DNA of 64,000 nt from Bacteroides sp. (GCA_023665085.1 JAMPEQ010000006.1:1-64000), one strand, 5' to 3'. Positions 16,666 to 27,353 are shown, counted from the first letter of the stretch. Notes: generated by a model not told the origin, from the sequence alone. Translations and numbers: made by a program.

Positions 16666-17760
16666 TTACACATTGAATCTAAATAATACAATGTCTCCGT
16701 CCTTCATAACATATTCCTTGCCTTCTGAACGAACAAGGCCTTTGTCCTTCGCCGCATTCATGCTTCCGCAAGTCATTAAATCATCAAAGCTTACAACTTC
16801 TGCTCTGATAAATCCGCGTTCAAAATCAGTATGAATTTTACCGGCAGCCTGCGGAGCTTTTGTGCCCTCTTTGATTGTCCATGCTCTTACTTCAGGCTTG
16901 CCTGCTGTAAGATATGAAATAAGGCCAAGCAGAGCATAGCTCTTTTTGATAAGTCTGTCGAGACCGCTTTTTTCAAGTCCCATGTCTGCCAGAAACATTT
17001 CTTTTTCTTCTTCGTCAAGCTGAGCAATTTCTGCTTCCATCTCGGCACAAATAGGAAGAGTTTCTGCACCTTCAAGTTTTGCGATTTCCTGCACCTTTAC
17101 AAAATATTCATTATTCTCTATTCCTGCATTAAAATCATCTTCACCCATATTGCAGGCATATATTACAGGCTTAATTGTGAGCAGTGAAACTTCTTTTAGA
17201 TATTCTTCCTCATCTTCACTGATTTCAACACTTCTTGCCGTTTTTCCCTGCTCCATTTCAGCCTGAAGTCTTTCAAGAAATGCTACCTCTGAGGCAAGGG
17301 TTTTATCACCTTTCATTGCCTTTTTTCTGCTGTCAATTCGTCTTGCTAAAATGTCGAGATCAGACAGCACAAGCTCAAGATTGATTGTTTCAATATCTCT
17401 CGCAGGATCAACATTGCCGTCAACATGAGTAATATCATCATTCTCAAAGCATCTCACCACATGAATAACGGCATCAACCTCACGTATGTGTGACAGGAAT
17501 TTGTTGCCTAATCCTTCACCCTTTGATGCGCCTTTTACAAGGCCGGCAATATCAACAAATTCAATTGTTGCAGGTGTAAACTTGTCCGGCTGATACATTT
17601 CTGTCAGTTTGTCAAGTCTTTCGTCAGGAACGCTTACCATGCCCACGTTAGGCTCAATAGTGCAGAATGGATAATTGGCACTTTGTGCTCCTGCATTAGT
17701 TATAGCGTTAAAAAGTGTACTCTTACCAACATTGGGCAAGCCTACCATACCTAATTTCAT
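16666..17760 (-). CDS. ychF: Ribosome-binding ATPase YchF
   Basis: A 364-residue Obg-family P-loop protein: G1 [10 protein letters not shown]3 [12 protein letters not shown], the G4-like CNMGED, and a C-terminal TGS-like domain ([20 protein letters not shown]). YchF prefers ATP to GTP, binds ribosomes and affects stress responses. Length matches the family (about 363). AAGGAG precedes the ATG and a consensus promoter is upstream; it is divergent from ilvB. Confidence 0.96.
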   Translation of the reverse strand: MKLGMVGLPNVGKSTLFNAITNAGAQSANYPFCTIEPNVGMVSVPDERLDKLTEMYQPDKFTPATIEFVDIAGLVKGASKGEGLGNKFLSHIREVDAVIHVVRCFENDDITHVDGNVDPARDIETINLELVLSDLDILARRIDSRKKAMKGDKTLASEVAFLERLQAEMEQGKTARSVEISEDEEEYLKEVSLLTIKPVIYACNMGEDDFNAGIENNEYFVKVQEIAKLEGAETLPICAEMEAEIAQLDEEEKEMFLADMGLEKSGLDRLIKKSYALLGLISYLTAGKPEVRAWTIKEGTKAPQAAGKIHTDFERGFIRAEVVSFDDLMTCGSMNAAKDKGLVRSEGKEYVMKDGDIVLFRFNV

Positions 17761-17828
17761 ATTACAATTCTCCTTTTATTTATGCTGAATCTCAATAAAT
17801 ACAGCATTATCTCATAATAATTTAACTT

Positions 17829-17857
17829 ATTATATACCAAAAATTATCTATTATCAA
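17829..17857 (-). promoter_or_regulatory. Sigma-A promoter of ychF
   Basis: Minus-strand TTGATA (17857-17852), 17-bp spacer, TATAAT (17834-17829). Confidence 0.85.
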
Positions 17858-17882
17858 GAGTAATTTAAGTGCATATTAGCTA

Positions 17883-17911
17883 TTGACTTTAAGATGTAAA
17901 TAATATATTAT
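17883..17911 (+). promoter_or_regulatory. Sigma-A promoter of ilvB operon
   Basis: TTGACT (17883-17888), 17-bp spacer, TATTAT (17906-17911). Only about 70 nt separate it from ilvB and no T-box or peptide attenuator is visible in that leader. Confidence 0.65.
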
Positions 17912-17987
17912 ATCTTTAAATATTTTTGACTTTGTATTTTGGTCATTGATTTTAGTGATTTTCTATTATGAAATGAGAGGCGAGATT

Positions 17988-19649
17988 ATGAAACTCAATG
18001 GTTCACAGATAGTTCTTGAGGTTCTTAAAGAACAGGGAGTTGACACAATTTTCGGTTATCCCGGCGGAACTATTCTTAATATTTTTGATGAGCTTTATAA
18101 GTATGGTGATACATTCAATCATATACTTACAGCTCACGAGCAGGGGGCATCTCACGCTGCTGACGGTTACGCAAGAGCAACAGGCAAGGTTGGTGTATGC
18201 TTTGCAACATCAGGTCCTGGTGCAACAAACCTTGTAACAGGTATTGCCACTGCTTACATGGATTCAATCCCTGTAGTTGCTATTACCTGTAACTATGCAA
18301 CATCAGGTCTTGGCAGGGATTCTTTCCAGGAGATTGATATTACCGGTGTGACAATGCCTATCACTAAGCATAACTTTATGGTTAAGAATGTTGAGGAACT
18401 TGCTCCTGCAATTCGCCGTGCTTTTCTTATTGCACAGAGCGGAAGAAAAGGTCCTGTTCTTGTTGATATTCCAAAGGATATTACTGCAGCAATGTGTGAG
18501 TATAATCCTGAGCCTAAGGTGGAGGCTGAACCTTTTAAGCTTCCTAAGCAGAGATGTGTAGACAGAGCAGTTGAACTTTTGAAAAACAGCAAAAAGCCTG
18601 TTATTTATGTAGGAGGCGGTGCAATTCTTTCAAATGCCAGTGAAGAGTTGATTACTTTTGCAGAAAAAATTGACGCTCCTGTTGTATCTTCTCTTATGGG
18701 ACTTGGTGCATTTCCTAATGGTCATCCGCTCCATCTGGGACTTATCGGTATGCATGGTCATTATGAATGCAATAAGGCAGCTCATGACTGTGATGTTCTT
18801 ATTGTAGCAGGTGCAAGATTTTCTGACAGAGTTGCAGGAAACAGAGCAAAATTTGCTCCTAATGCAGAAATTTTACATATTGATATTGATTCAGCAGAAA
18901 TGGACAAGAATATTGTCTCTAACTACCACTTAAGAGGTGATTTGGCAAGTGTTCTTCCGATTCTTACTCACTCTGTTGAACAGCTTGATCATTCCGACTG
19001 GAAGAGTGAAATTGACGGTTTCAAGCGTCCTTTCAATCAGCTTCAGATTGGTGATTATGTAAATCCGCAGACTCTTATTGAAAGAATTGATGCTGTTACA
19101 GCTGATGATACAATTGTTGTTACCGATGTAGGTCAGCATCAGCTTTGGGCAGCTCAGTTTTATAAATATACTCAGCCAAGAACACTTCTTTCTTCAGGTG
19201 GTCTCGGCACAATGGGATATTCAATGGGTGCTGCAATGGGCGGACAGGTTGGATGTCCTGATAAGCAGGTTGTTATGTTTGCAGGTGATGGCGGTTTCCA
19301 CATGAATTTATCTGAGCTTGCAACAATGGCTTCATATAATATTCCTGTTAAAATGTTTATTATGAATAATACTGTTCTCGGTATGGTTAGACAGTGGCAG
19401 AAGATTTTTTACGGAAATCGTTTTGCTGATACAGATCCTCACCGAGCAACTGATTTTGTAAAGGTTGCGGAGGCATTTGGTGTTAAAGGAATGCGTATTA
19501 ATAATAATGATGAAATAGATGAGGTTCTGAAAGAGGCATTCAGTACAGACGGACCTGTACTTATTGACTGCAGAATTTCGCCTGATTCAAATGTACTGCC
19601 TATGATTCCGCCGGGCGGATCAGTAGCAGATATTAAGGAGGAAATGTAA
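17988..19649 (+). CDS. ilvB: Acetolactate synthase large subunit
   Basis: A 553-residue thiamine-diphosphate enzyme making acetolactate or acetohydroxybutyrate, the first common step of valine, leucine and isoleucine synthesis. The N-terminal PYR domain carries GYPGGTI and the activating glutamate in AHEQGASHAADGYARAT, a central FAD/DHAP-like domain follows, and the C-terminal PP domain carries GDGGFHMNLSEL...NN. The frame extends upstream to 17946, but GAGAGG at 17975-17980 selects ATG 17988. The ilvN gene follows after 2 bp, marking this as the biosynthetic, regulated AHAS rather than catabolic AlsS. Confidence 0.95.
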   Translation: MKLNGSQIVLEVLKEQGVDTIFGYPGGTILNIFDELYKYGDTFNHILTAHEQGASHAADGYARATGKVGVCFATSGPGATNLVTGIATAYMDSIPVVAITCNYATSGLGRDSFQEIDITGVTMPITKHNFMVKNVEELAPAIRRAFLIAQSGRKGPVLVDIPKDITAAMCEYNPEPKVEAEPFKLPKQRCVDRAVELLKNSKKPVIYVGGGAILSNASEELITFAEKIDAPVVSSLMGLGAFPNGHPLHLGLIGMHGHYECNKAAHDCDVLIVAGARFSDRVAGNRAKFAPNAEILHIDIDSAEMDKNIVSNYHLRGDLASVLPILTHSVEQLDHSDWKSEIDGFKRPFNQLQIGDYVNPQTLIERIDAVTADDTIVVTDVGQHQLWAAQFYKYTQPRTLLSSGGLGTMGYSMGAAMGGQVGCPDKQVVMFAGDGGFHMNLSELATMASYNIPVKMFIMNNTVLGMVRQWQKIFYGNRFADTDPHRATDFVKVAEAFGVKGMRINNNDEIDEVLKEAFSTDGPVLIDCRISPDSNVLPMIPPGGSVADIKEEM

Positions 19650-19651
19650 TT

Positions 19652-20164
19652 ATGGCAGAAGAAAAGCTTGTATTATCCGTCTTGGTTGATAACGTTTCAG
19701 GTGTTCTTCAGCGTGTTGCAAGCCTTTTTTCAAGAAGAGGCTACAACATCAGTTCTCTTACAGTAAGTGAAACAGAGGATGTTAATTTCTCCAGAATGAC
19801 AATTGAAACATATACCGAGCCTGAAAATTTCAGACAGATTAAAGCTCAGCTTTTAAAGCTTGAAATTGTAAAAAAGGTTGCAGAGCTTACCGAAGAAAAA
19901 TCAGTTTCTTCTGAATTACTTCTTATTAAGGTAAAGGCAGCAGGCGTTGAGTGCAAGAATGCACTGCTTGCACTGAATATGCGCTATGGTGCAAGAGTTT
20001 TAGATGTTTCAATGACAACTATGACTCTTGAATTTACAGGCGCAGGTGCAACTATTGATATGTTTGTTGAGGAGCTTGAAAAAGATTTTGGTATCGTTGA
20101 GCTTGCACGTACAGGTGTAACATCACTTGAACGCGGTGAAGGCTCATTTACCGATGATATTTAA
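19652..20164 (+). CDS. ilvN: Acetolactate synthase regulatory subunit
   Basis: A 170-residue regulatory subunit with an N-terminal ACT domain (LSVLVDNVSGVLQRVASLFS, then GYNISSLTV) and a C-terminal dimer domain. It activates IlvB and confers branched-chain amino-acid feedback. A GGAGG site overlaps the end of ilvB, and the genes are 2 bp apart. Length is standard. Confidence 0.95.
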   Translation: MAEEKLVLSVLVDNVSGVLQRVASLFSRRGYNISSLTVSETEDVNFSRMTIETYTEPENFRQIKAQLLKLEIVKKVAELTEEKSVSSELLLIKVKAAGVECKNALLALNMRYGARVLDVSMTTMTLEFTGAGATIDMFVEELEKDFGIVELARTGVTSLERGEGSFTDDI

Positions 20165-20182
20165 TGGAAAAGGGTGATAATT

Positions 20183-21445
20183 ATGGGTATGACTATGACT
20201 CAAAAAATATTGGCTGATCATGCAGGGCTTGATAAAGTCGAAGCCGGTCAGCTGATAGAAGCAAATCTTGATATGGTGCTGGGTAATGACGTAACATCAC
20301 CGGTTGCCATTAATGAAATGAATAAGTTCGGCAAAACTTCTGTCTTTGATAAGACAAGAATTTCTCTTGTAATGGATCATTTTACACCTAACAAGGATAT
20401 TCAGTCTGCCGAAAACTGTAAGCAGGTAAGAGAGTTTGCCAAGAAAAATGATATTCTGCATTATTATGATGTAGGAAATATGGGTATTGAGCATGCTCTT
20501 CTTCCTGAAAAAGGTATTGTTACCTGCGGTGACTGCATAATCGGTGCAGATTCACACACATGTACATATGGTGCTGTAGGCGCTTTTTCAACCGGTGTAG
20601 GCTCAACCGATATGGCAGCAGGTATGGTAACAGGTAAAGCATGGTTTAAAGTTCCTTCTGCAATTAAGGTTGTAATCACAGGCAAAAAAGCACCTTGCAT
20701 CAGCGGTAAGGATGTTATTCTTCATCTTATCGGTATGATTGGTGTTGACGGCGCACTTTATAAATCACTTGAATTTACAGGTGACGGCATAAAAGAGCTT
20801 TCTATGGATGATCGTCTTTGCATTTCAAACATGGCTATTGAATGCGGTGCAAAGAACGGAATTTTCCCGGTTGATGATGTTACACTTGATTATGTAAACG
20901 GCAGAAGTATAAGAGATTATAAGATTTATGAAGCTGATGAGGATGCTGAATATGACAGTGTTGTTGAAATTAATCTCAGCACCTTGAAGCCGACAGTTGC
21001 ATGTCCGCACCTGCCTGAAAATACTAAGACTATTGATGAGCTTGATAAAATTGAAATCGATCAGGTAGTTATAGGCTCATGTACAAACGGCAGAATGGAA
21101 GATATGCGTGCGGCTTACGAAATAATTAAAGGCAAGAAAATTGCAAAAGGTGTTCGCTGTATTGTAATTCCTGCAACACAGGCAATTTATCTTCAGTGTA
21201 TTAAAGAAGGTATTGTTGAAGCATTTATCGAAGCAGGTGCTATAGTTTCTACTTCAACATGCGGTCCGTGTCTTGGTGGTCACATGGGTATTCTTGCTTC
21301 AGGTGAAAAAGCAGTTTCAACCTCTAACAGAAATTTTGTTGGCAGAATGGGACATACTAAGTCAGAAATTTATCTTGCATCACCGGCAGTAGCTGCAGCG
21401 TCAGCTGTAAAAGGCTATATTGCTGATCCAAGAGAGGAGGCATAA
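20183..21445 (+). CDS. leuC: 3-Isopropylmalate dehydratase large subunit
   Basis: A 420-residue aconitase-family subunit holding the catalytic 4Fe-4S cluster; cluster cysteines are in [13 protein letters not shown] and [11 protein letters not shown], and [15 protein letters not shown] is the substrate loop. With LeuD it isomerises 2- to 3-isopropylmalate. The short (about 420) form is the type seen in archaea and many Clostridia. The frame opens at GTG 20174, but AAAGGGTGA points to ATG 20183. The leuA and leuB genes are not in the window. Confidence 0.93.
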   Translation: MGMTMTQKILADHAGLDKVEAGQLIEANLDMVLGNDVTSPVAINEMNKFGKTSVFDKTRISLVMDHFTPNKDIQSAENCKQVREFAKKNDILHYYDVGNMGIEHALLPEKGIVTCGDCIIGADSHTCTYGAVGAFSTGVGSTDMAAGMVTGKAWFKVPSAIKVVITGKKAPCISGKDVILHLIGMIGVDGALYKSLEFTGDGIKELSMDDRLCISNMAIECGAKNGIFPVDDVTLDYVNGRSIRDYKIYEADEDAEYDSVVEINLSTLKPTVACPHLPENTKTIDELDKIEIDQVVIGSCTNGRMEDMRAAYEIIKGKKIAKGVRCIVIPATQAIYLQCIKEGIVEAFIEAGAIVSTSTCGPCLGGHMGILASGEKAVSTSNRNFVGRMGHTKSEIYLASPAVAAASAVKGYIADPREEA

Positions 21446-21447
21446 TT

Positions 21448-21930
21448 ATGAAAGCAAAAGGTTTGGTACATAAGTTTGGCGACAATGTTGATACGGATGT
21501 AATTATTCCTGCGCGTTATCTTAATAAAAGTGACGAAGCTTGGCTTGCCTCTCATTGTATGGAGGATATTGATGCTGATTTCGTTAATAAAGTAAAAGAA
21601 GGCGACATTATGGTTGCTGAGGCTAATTTTGGATGTGGTTCTTCACGTGAGCATGCACCTATTGCTATAAAAGCATCAGGCATTTCATGTGTAATTGCAT
21701 CAACATTTGCACGTATTTTTTACCGCAATGCTATTAATATCGGTCTTGCTATTCTTGAATGTGATGAAGCTGCAAAAGATATTAAGGCAAATGATGAGGT
21801 TGAGGTTGATTTTGACAGCGGTATAATTACCAACTGCACAACCGGAAAAACATATCAGGCACAGCCTTTTCCGCCTTTTATTCAGAATATTATTAAAAAT
21901 GGCGGTTTAATGAATTCAATTAATAAATAA
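21448..21930 (+). CDS. leuD: 3-Isopropylmalate dehydratase small subunit
   Basis: The 160-residue swivel-domain partner of LeuC, with the substrate-binding [12 protein letters not shown] loop near residue 60 and [14 protein letters not shown] after it. A GGAGG site precedes the ATG and leuC ends 2 bp upstream. Length matches the short LeuD type that accompanies the 420-residue LeuC. Confidence 0.94.
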   Translation: MKAKGLVHKFGDNVDTDVIIPARYLNKSDEAWLASHCMEDIDADFVNKVKEGDIMVAEANFGCGSSREHAPIAIKASGISCVIASTFARIFYRNAINIGLAILECDEAAKDIKANDEVEVDFDSGIITNCTTGKTYQAQPFPPFIQNIIKNGGLMNSINK

Positions 21931-21941
21931 GAGGATATGAA

Positions 21942-22331
21942 ATGAAGCTAATAGTTGATTCAAAGGTGCTTCAGCAGATTTGGGGAGCATCTACTGAATT
22001 TTGGTTTTCCAGAACCGATTACTCAATTTATAATGAGGTTGACTTGCCGAGTGATGATGCATCCAAGCTGTTTGAAACCGGTTTTATTCCTTTTGTAAGC
22101 GTTTCAAATGAAGAATTGATCAGAGCATATGTAGCATCATTGGATAACAAAAAAATCACTGCTGTCCTCGATAAGCTTAATGGTGAAGCGTATATTGAAA
22201 CTTTCTGGAAATATTTTAATGCCTATAAAGAGGTTTCTGACGGCTTTGATGAATTTGAAAAGTCATATGTTATAAATAAGCTTGCCGAATGGTGCGGTGA
22301 TAATTCAATCGAATACAAAATAGCAGATTAA
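21942..22331 (+). CDS. Hypothetical protein, UPF0158-like
   Basis: 129 residues, acidic, with no signal or membrane segment. The second half (YIETFWKYFNAYKEV...FEKSYVINKLAEWCGDNSI) recalls the UPF0158 family pattern, whose function is unknown. It follows leuD by 11 bp with its own GAGG site, so it is likely transcribed with ilvBN-leuCD, and a strong terminator comes next. Any link to branched-chain synthesis is only positional. Confidence 0.65.
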   Translation: MKLIVDSKVLQQIWGASTEFWFSRTDYSIYNEVDLPSDDASKLFETGFIPFVSVSNEELIRAYVASLDNKKITAVLDKLNGEAYIETFWKYFNAYKEVSDGFDEFEKSYVINKLAEWCGDNSIEYKIAD

Positions 22332-22361
22332 TTGAATAATAGTCAAACGAGAGTCGAATAG

Positions 22362-22401
22362 AAAGAGCAGTTGATTGCCTATAATCAACTGCTCTTTTTG
22401 T
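22362..22401 (+). terminator. Terminator of the ilv-leu operon
   Basis: A 15-bp perfect stem AAAGAGCAGTTGATT/AATCAACTGCTCTTT with a 6-nt loop, then TTGTTTG; A-rich on the left side, so it can also serve the convergent cation efflux gene. Confidence 0.88.
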
Positions 22402-22432
22402 TTGTATAAAATCGTTTCATATTACTGAATTT

Positions 22433-23599
22433 TTATACAAAAGAATGCTCTACTGTTACAACAATATTAAGCTGTTTATCCTTTTCTTTAAATGCTTTTC
22501 TTAATTCCTTTATAGTATCACCGTGTTTTTTGTTCTTTTCAAAAGGCGTTACCAAATCAAAAATCAGATTAATATGTGTCTCTCCATATACAACCTTAAA
22601 ATCATGAAATTTGTATTCCGGATTTACTTCATTAATAATATTCTGGGTTAAACTGCGGTACTTTTCCACAATTTCATCATCCATAACAATTGGATCTATA
22701 TGAATACACATGGCAACATTAAGCTTTTTTGTTATTTCTTTTTCTGCATTGTCTATAATGTCGTGAATTTCTACCACATTTGCGGTTGACGGAATTTCTG
22801 CATGTGCTGATGCAATGATTCTGCTTGGTCCATAGTCGTGTACAATTAAATCATGTACGCCCACAATTTCTTCATAAGATAAAATTATGTCTTCAATACC
22901 ATTCACAAGCTCCGGTGATGGAGGCTGACCTAACAGTTTTCCTGTAATGTCTTTAACAATGCTTATTCCTGATGCGATAATTACAGCTGATACAGCAAGA
23001 CCGATTATGCCGTCAGCTCTGTTGAATGATGTAAGTGATGAAATAATCAGTGCCGCAATAGTGGCTGCTGTTGCAACGCAGTCGTTCAGGCTGTCCTGCC
23101 GTACTGCTTTAAGGTTTACATTATTTGTCAGCTTGAACAAAATATTGTTGTAGTAAGCCATAAACAGCTTTATTAAAATTGTTGCCGTAAGGATTACTGT
23201 AAGCCATGGATTAAAGCTGATGTCACTTGGATTTATAATCTTTTCAACAGAGCTTTTTCCGAGCTCAAAACCCATAAGAAATATGAAAAATGATATAATT
23301 AATGCCGAAATATATTCAATTCTTCCATGTCCGAAGGGGTGCTCCTCATCCATAGGTTTGTTTGATAGCTTTGTTCCTGCTATCGTGACAATTCCTGCTC
23401 CTGCATCGGATAAATTGTTTACAGCATCAGCAGTAATTGATACTGCACCCGTCAGAGAGCCTATTACAAATTTTGTGATGCAAAGTATTATATTGCATAG
23501 GATTGAGAAAATACCGCTGTGAATACCAAGTGTTTCTCGTGCTTTTTCTTTGCTCAATGAATTTTTGTTTATAAATTTTTCGTATTTTTGTTTAATCAT
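22433..23599 (-). CDS. Cation diffusion facilitator family transporter
   Basis: A 388-residue CDF transporter, which exchanges Zn, Mn or Fe(II) for protons. Six membrane segments between about 30 and 215 carry the metal-site pairs: D in ADAVNNLSDAG (TM2, with the following D) and DSLNDCVAT (TM5). The HPFGHGR loop follows TM2, and the C-terminal cytoplasmic ferredoxin-like domain contains paired histidines. Metal specificity cannot be read. ATG 23599 is preferred over the GTG at 23608, which lies too close to the AGG. It is long for the family (about 300) because of an extended C-terminus (about 90 extra residues). Confidence 0.9.
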   Translation of the reverse strand: MIKQKYEKFINKNSLSKEKARETLGIHSGIFSILCNIILCITKFVIGSLTGAVSITADAVNNLSDAGAGIVTIAGTKLSNKPMDEEHPFGHGRIEYISALIISFFIFLMGFELGKSSVEKIINPSDISFNPWLTVILTATILIKLFMAYYNNILFKLTNNVNLKAVRQDSLNDCVATAATIAALIISSLTSFNRADGIIGLAVSAVIIASGISIVKDITGKLLGQPPSPELVNGIEDIILSYEEIVGVHDLIVHDYGPSRIIASAHAEIPSTANVVEIHDIIDNAEKEITKKLNVAMCIHIDPIVMDDEIVEKYRSLTQNIINEVNPEYKFHDFKVVYGETHINLIFDLVTPFEKNKKHGDTIKELRKAFKEKDKQLNIVVTVEHSFV

Positions 23600-23737
23600 A
23601 AATATCACTGCCTAACTAATTTTTGTTATAACATATTTGTCTCTTCAAAACAAGATGGAGCAGATGATTTCTGCAGCTTTTTTATTATATATGTGGTTAC
23701 ATAAAATTATTATAATATATAATTTATATATTATATA

Positions 23738-23766
23738 TTGCTTATTTATTCTTGTTATGGTATAAT
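23738..23766 (+). promoter_or_regulatory. Sigma-A promoter of the ruvC operon
   Basis: TTGCTT (23738-23743), 17-bp spacer, TATAAT (23761-23766); it lies inside the upstream open frame and so supports the later ruvC start. Confidence 0.75.
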
Positions 23767-23794
23767 TAAGCAACTATATTGTGGAGAAGTATGT

Positions 23795-24295
23795 ATGATT
23801 ATTCTTGGTATTGATCCCGGATACGCAATTGTCGGCTGGGGAGTTTTGGAATATAAGGCAAACAGATTTCGTGTGCTGGGCTACGGCGCTATCACAACTG
23901 ATGCTCATACACCTTTTCCGCTGAGACTGCAGACTATTTATAATGATATGTGCTATATTTTTGAAAAATATAAGCCTGACGTTATGAGTATGGAAAAGCT
24001 GTTCTATAATAACAATGCCAAAACCGTTATAGATGTTGCTCAGGCAAGGGGAGTAATCACTTTGTCAGCACAAAATTATAATGTTGATATTTATGAATAC
24101 ACACCCCTGCAGGTAAAACAGTCAGTTGTCGGTTACGGCCGAGCCGAAAAAAAACAGGTTATGGAAATGACAAGAGTTATGCTTAATCTTGAAAAAGTAC
24201 CGAAGCCTGATGATACTGCTGATGCTCTGGCAATGGCAATCTGTCACGGTCACTGCAGCGGCTCTATTATGGGAAAGCTGAATAATTATAGGTGA
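23795..24295 (+). CDS. ruvC: Holliday junction resolvase RuvC
   Basis: A 166-residue RNase-H-fold nuclease that cuts Holliday junctions. Catalytic acids: D7 (ILGIDPG), E67 (MSMEKLF), D140 and D143 (PDDTADALA). GGAG about 9 nt upstream and the promoter position select ATG 23795 rather than the earlier in-frame codon. It is followed by ruvA (4 bp) and ruvB, the complete resolvasome in one operon. Confidence 0.96.
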   Translation: MIILGIDPGYAIVGWGVLEYKANRFRVLGYGAITTDAHTPFPLRLQTIYNDMCYIFEKYKPDVMSMEKLFYNNNAKTVIDVAQARGVITLSAQNYNVDIYEYTPLQVKQSVVGYGRAEKKQVMEMTRVMLNLEKVPKPDDTADALAMAICHGHCSGSIMGKLNNYR

Positions 24296-24299
24296 TATT

Positions 24300-24908
24300 A
24301 TGTTGTATAATTTAAGAGGAACATTAACTGTCAGTGATCCTGCCTTTGTAGTGGTTGAATGCGGCGGAGTAGGCTTTAAATGCTTTACTACTCTTAATAC
24401 TGTTCAGTCTCTGGGAAGAATAGGTGATGAAGTAAATATTTTTACACATCTTGCTGTCCGTGAGGATGCTATGGATTTGTACGGATTTGCCTCAATGGCA
24501 GAGCTTGATGCATTCAAGCTGTTGATAACAGTTTCCGGAATAGGTCCAAAGGCTGCAGTGTCTATACTTTCCGAGCTAACACCTGACAAGCTGGCAATCT
24601 GTATTGCATCAGGTGATGCAAAGGCTTTGACTAAGGCACAGGGAGTAGGCAAAAAAACAGCAGAAAGAGTTGTTCTTGAACTTAAGGATAAAATGGCAGG
24701 CATAGCAGTCAGCGAAAGCTCACAAAGTGCTGTACAAGGAGCTGTTTCGGTAAGTGATAGTGCAGGTGCAGGCGAAGCAGTAGAGGCTCTTGTTGCTCTT
24801 GGCTATTCTCAGTCGGATGCGGCTGTTGTTGTTGGTGCTATGGATAAATCGCTTTCTGTTGATGAAATGATAAGACAAGGTTTAAAACAGCTTGCCAGAA
24901 ATTTATAG
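24300..24908 (+). CDS. ruvA: Holliday junction branch-migration protein RuvA
   Basis: A 202-residue tetrameric junction-binding protein: N-terminal OB domain (MLYNLRGTLTV), two helix-hairpin-helix motifs (VSGIGPKAAVSILSEL and AQGVGKKTAERVVLEL), and the C-terminal RuvB-contacting three-helix domain (EAVEALVALGYSQSDA). GGTGAT precedes the ATG. It lies between ruvC and ruvB. Confidence 0.96.
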   Translation: MLYNLRGTLTVSDPAFVVVECGGVGFKCFTTLNTVQSLGRIGDEVNIFTHLAVREDAMDLYGFASMAELDAFKLLITVSGIGPKAAVSILSELTPDKLAICIASGDAKALTKAQGVGKKTAERVVLELKDKMAGIAVSESSQSAVQGAVSVSDSAGAGEAVEALVALGYSQSDAAVVVGAMDKSLSVDEMIRQGLKQLARNL

Positions 24909-24921
24909 GAGGTAATCAGTA

Positions 24922-25956
24922 ATGCAGGAAACTGAAATGGATTTTGAAAACAGAATAATTACTGCGGATTATACTCCGGATGATAATGATATAGAAAATT
25001 CTTTACGACCTAAAACTCTTGATGATTATATAGGTCAGGATAAGGTTAAGGAAAATTTAAAAATATATATCGAGGCTGCAAGAGGCAGAGGAGATGCGCT
25101 TGATCATGTTCTTCTCTACGGACCTCCCGGTCTCGGCAAAACAACTCTTGCAGGTATTATAGCTAATGAAATGGGCGTAAATATAAGAGTGACAAGCGGT
25201 CCAGCAATTGAAAAACAGGGAGATCTTGCTGCACTTCTTACTAATTTGCAGGAGGGAGACGTGCTTTTTATTGACGAAATTCACCGCCTCAACAGACAGG
25301 TTGAAGAGGTGCTTTATCCCGCTATGGAGGACGGTGCTCTTGATATAATTATCGGCAAAGGTCCGTCAGCACGTTCAATTCGTCTTGATTTGCCTCATTT
25401 TACTCTTATTGGTGCTACTACAAGAGCAGGTCAGCTTTCTGCACCGCTGCGTGACAGATTTGGTGTTATATTCAGATTGGAAATGTATTCCGATGAACAG
25501 CTTGCTACTATAGTTAAGCGCAGTGCGGGTATTCTTGAAATGCCTGTTTGTGATGATGGTGCTTTTGAAATTGCTTCACGCTCACGAGGAACTCCGCGTA
25601 TTGCTAATCGTCTTCTTAAAAGAAGTCGTGATTTTGCACAGGTAAAATATGATGGAGTAATCAGCAAAGATGCCGCAGTTGATGCTTTAAGCCGTATGGA
25701 AATAGACAGTCTCGGTCTTGATAATATCGACAGAATTCTTCTTGAAACTATGATAAAAAATTATAACGGAGGTCCTGTAGGTCTTGAGACTATAGCAGCA
25801 GCTATCGGTGAAGAAGCAGTAACAATTGAAGATGTTTATGAGCCGTATTTAATGCAAATCGGTTTTCTTTCAAGAACTCCGCGAGGCAGAATGGCAACAG
25901 CTCTTGCATATAAGCATTTAGGTTATGAGCAAGACGGTCAGCAATCATTAATATAA
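24922..25956 (+). CDS. ruvB: Holliday junction helicase RuvB
   Basis: A 344-residue AAA+ motor for branch migration: Walker [12 protein letters not shown], Walker [10 protein letters not shown], sensor 1 ATTRAG, arginine finger region PLRDRFG, and a C-terminal winged helix ending with [17 protein letters not shown] site lies 9 nt before the ATG. Complete and of standard length. Confidence 0.97.
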   Translation: MQETEMDFENRIITADYTPDDNDIENSLRPKTLDDYIGQDKVKENLKIYIEAARGRGDALDHVLLYGPPGLGKTTLAGIIANEMGVNIRVTSGPAIEKQGDLAALLTNLQEGDVLFIDEIHRLNRQVEEVLYPAMEDGALDIIIGKGPSARSIRLDLPHFTLIGATTRAGQLSAPLRDRFGVIFRLEMYSDEQLATIVKRSAGILEMPVCDDGAFEIASRSRGTPRIANRLLKRSRDFAQVKYDGVISKDAAVDALSRMEIDSLGLDNIDRILLETMIKNYNGGPVGLETIAAAIGEEAVTIEDVYEPYLMQIGFLSRTPRGRMATALAYKHLGYEQDGQQSLI

Positions 25957-25983
25957 ATAAAATTTTAAAGGATAAGTGATTTT

Positions 25984-27336
25984 ATGGGCAGATTATTTGG
26001 TACTGATGGTGTAAGAGGAATTGCGAACGAAAGTCTTACATCTGAACTGGCACTGCAGATAGGAAGAGCTGCAGCAATGGTACTTATAAAGGAAAGTAAA
26101 TCTTCAAAGCCTACTGTGCTTATAGGAAGAGATACAAGAGCATCAGGGGATATGCTTGAGGCTGCACTTACAGCAGGATTAACATCTGTCGGCTGTAATG
26201 TACTTTCTGTTGGTGTTGTTCCTACGCCGGCAGTTGCATATTTGGTAGTAAAGTATGGTTGTGAAGCAGGTGTTATGATTTCTGCATCACATAATCCATG
26301 TGAGTATAACGGCATAAAAATATTTCAGAAAACTGGTTACAAACTGGATGATGCTATTGAGGATGAAATTGAAGCAATAATTCTTGATAATACTGAGAAA
26401 ATCCCTGTTAAGCTTGGCGGCGAGGTTGGTAACAGGTTATTCTGTAAAACCGCAGTTAAAGATTACGTTGATCATGTTATTTCAACTGCATCTGTGAGAT
26501 TTGACGGTCTTTCTATTGCTCTTGACTGTGCAAACGGCAGTGCGTCAGTTTGTGCTAAGGATATATTTACAGGACTTGGCGCTAAGTGCCTTATGCTTTC
26601 AGATACTCCTGACGGCACTAATATCAATGAAAACTGCGGTTCAACTCATCCGGAAGAGCTCATGAATTTTGTAAAAAATGCTTCGCTTGATTTAGGTCTT
26701 GCCTTTGATGGTGATGCCGACAGGATGCTGGCTGTTGATGAAAACGGCGAGCTTGTTGACGGTGATAAGGTAATTGCAATTTGTTCTAAACGCATGAAGG
26801 AAGAGGGAAGGCTTGCAAAGAATACTGCCGTTGTTACCGTTATGAGCAATATGGGATTTTTCAAATTCTGCAGTGATAACGATATTGAATGTAAAAAAAC
26901 TGCTGTCGGTGACAGATATGTTCTTGAAAAAATGCTTAAAGAGGGATATAACATAGGCGGTGAACAAAGCGGTCATGTTATTTTTCTTGATTATGCATCA
27001 ACGGGTGACGGTGAGCTTTCAGGCGTTCAGCTTGTTGAAACAGTAGTTAAATCGGGAAAGAAGCTTTCTGAACTCGCGAAGATTATGAAGGTTTATCCGC
27101 AGGTGCTTATTAATGTAAATGTTACCCCTGAGGGAAAGAAAAAATATAATAATGATGAATATATTATTTCTGCAGTGCAGCAGGCTGAAATGGAGCTTTC
27201 AGGCGACGGAAGAGTTCTTGTTCGTGTAAGCGGTACAGAGCCTCTTGTACGTGTTATGCTTGAAGGTGCTGATATAGAGCAGATTACTAAGCTTGGCAAT
27301 GAAATTGCAGATGTTGTAAAAGAAAGATTATCGTAG
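25984..27336 (+). CDS. glmM: Phosphoglucosamine mutase
   Basis: A 450-residue enzyme converting glucosamine-6-phosphate to glucosamine-1-phosphate for UDP-GlcNAc and wall synthesis. Four-domain phosphohexomutase: FGTDGVRG start, catalytic serine in ISASHNP, Mg-binding DGDADRM, sugar loop GGEQSGH, and phosphate-binding RVSGTEPLVRVM at the end. GlmM rather than phosphoglucomutase or phosphomannomutase is indicated by the length and the DGDADR and GEQSGH wording. Confidence 0.94.
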   Translation: MGRLFGTDGVRGIANESLTSELALQIGRAAAMVLIKESKSSKPTVLIGRDTRASGDMLEAALTAGLTSVGCNVLSVGVVPTPAVAYLVVKYGCEAGVMISASHNPCEYNGIKIFQKTGYKLDDAIEDEIEAIILDNTEKIPVKLGGEVGNRLFCKTAVKDYVDHVISTASVRFDGLSIALDCANGSASVCAKDIFTGLGAKCLMLSDTPDGTNINENCGSTHPEELMNFVKNASLDLGLAFDGDADRMLAVDENGELVDGDKVIAICSKRMKEEGRLAKNTAVVTVMSNMGFFKFCSDNDIECKKTAVGDRYVLEKMLKEGYNIGGEQSGHVIFLDYASTGDGELSGVQLVETVVKSGKKLSELAKIMKVYPQVLINVNVTPEGKKKYNNDEYIISAVQQAEMELSGDGRVLVRVSGTEPLVRVMLEGADIEQITKLGNEIADVVKERLS

Positions 27337-27353
27337 AAGGATTATTAGTTTAA

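Noticed and set aside
17912-17987. T-box or leader-peptide attenuator before ilvB
   Set aside because: The leader is only about 70 nt and shows neither a T-box sequence nor a terminator.
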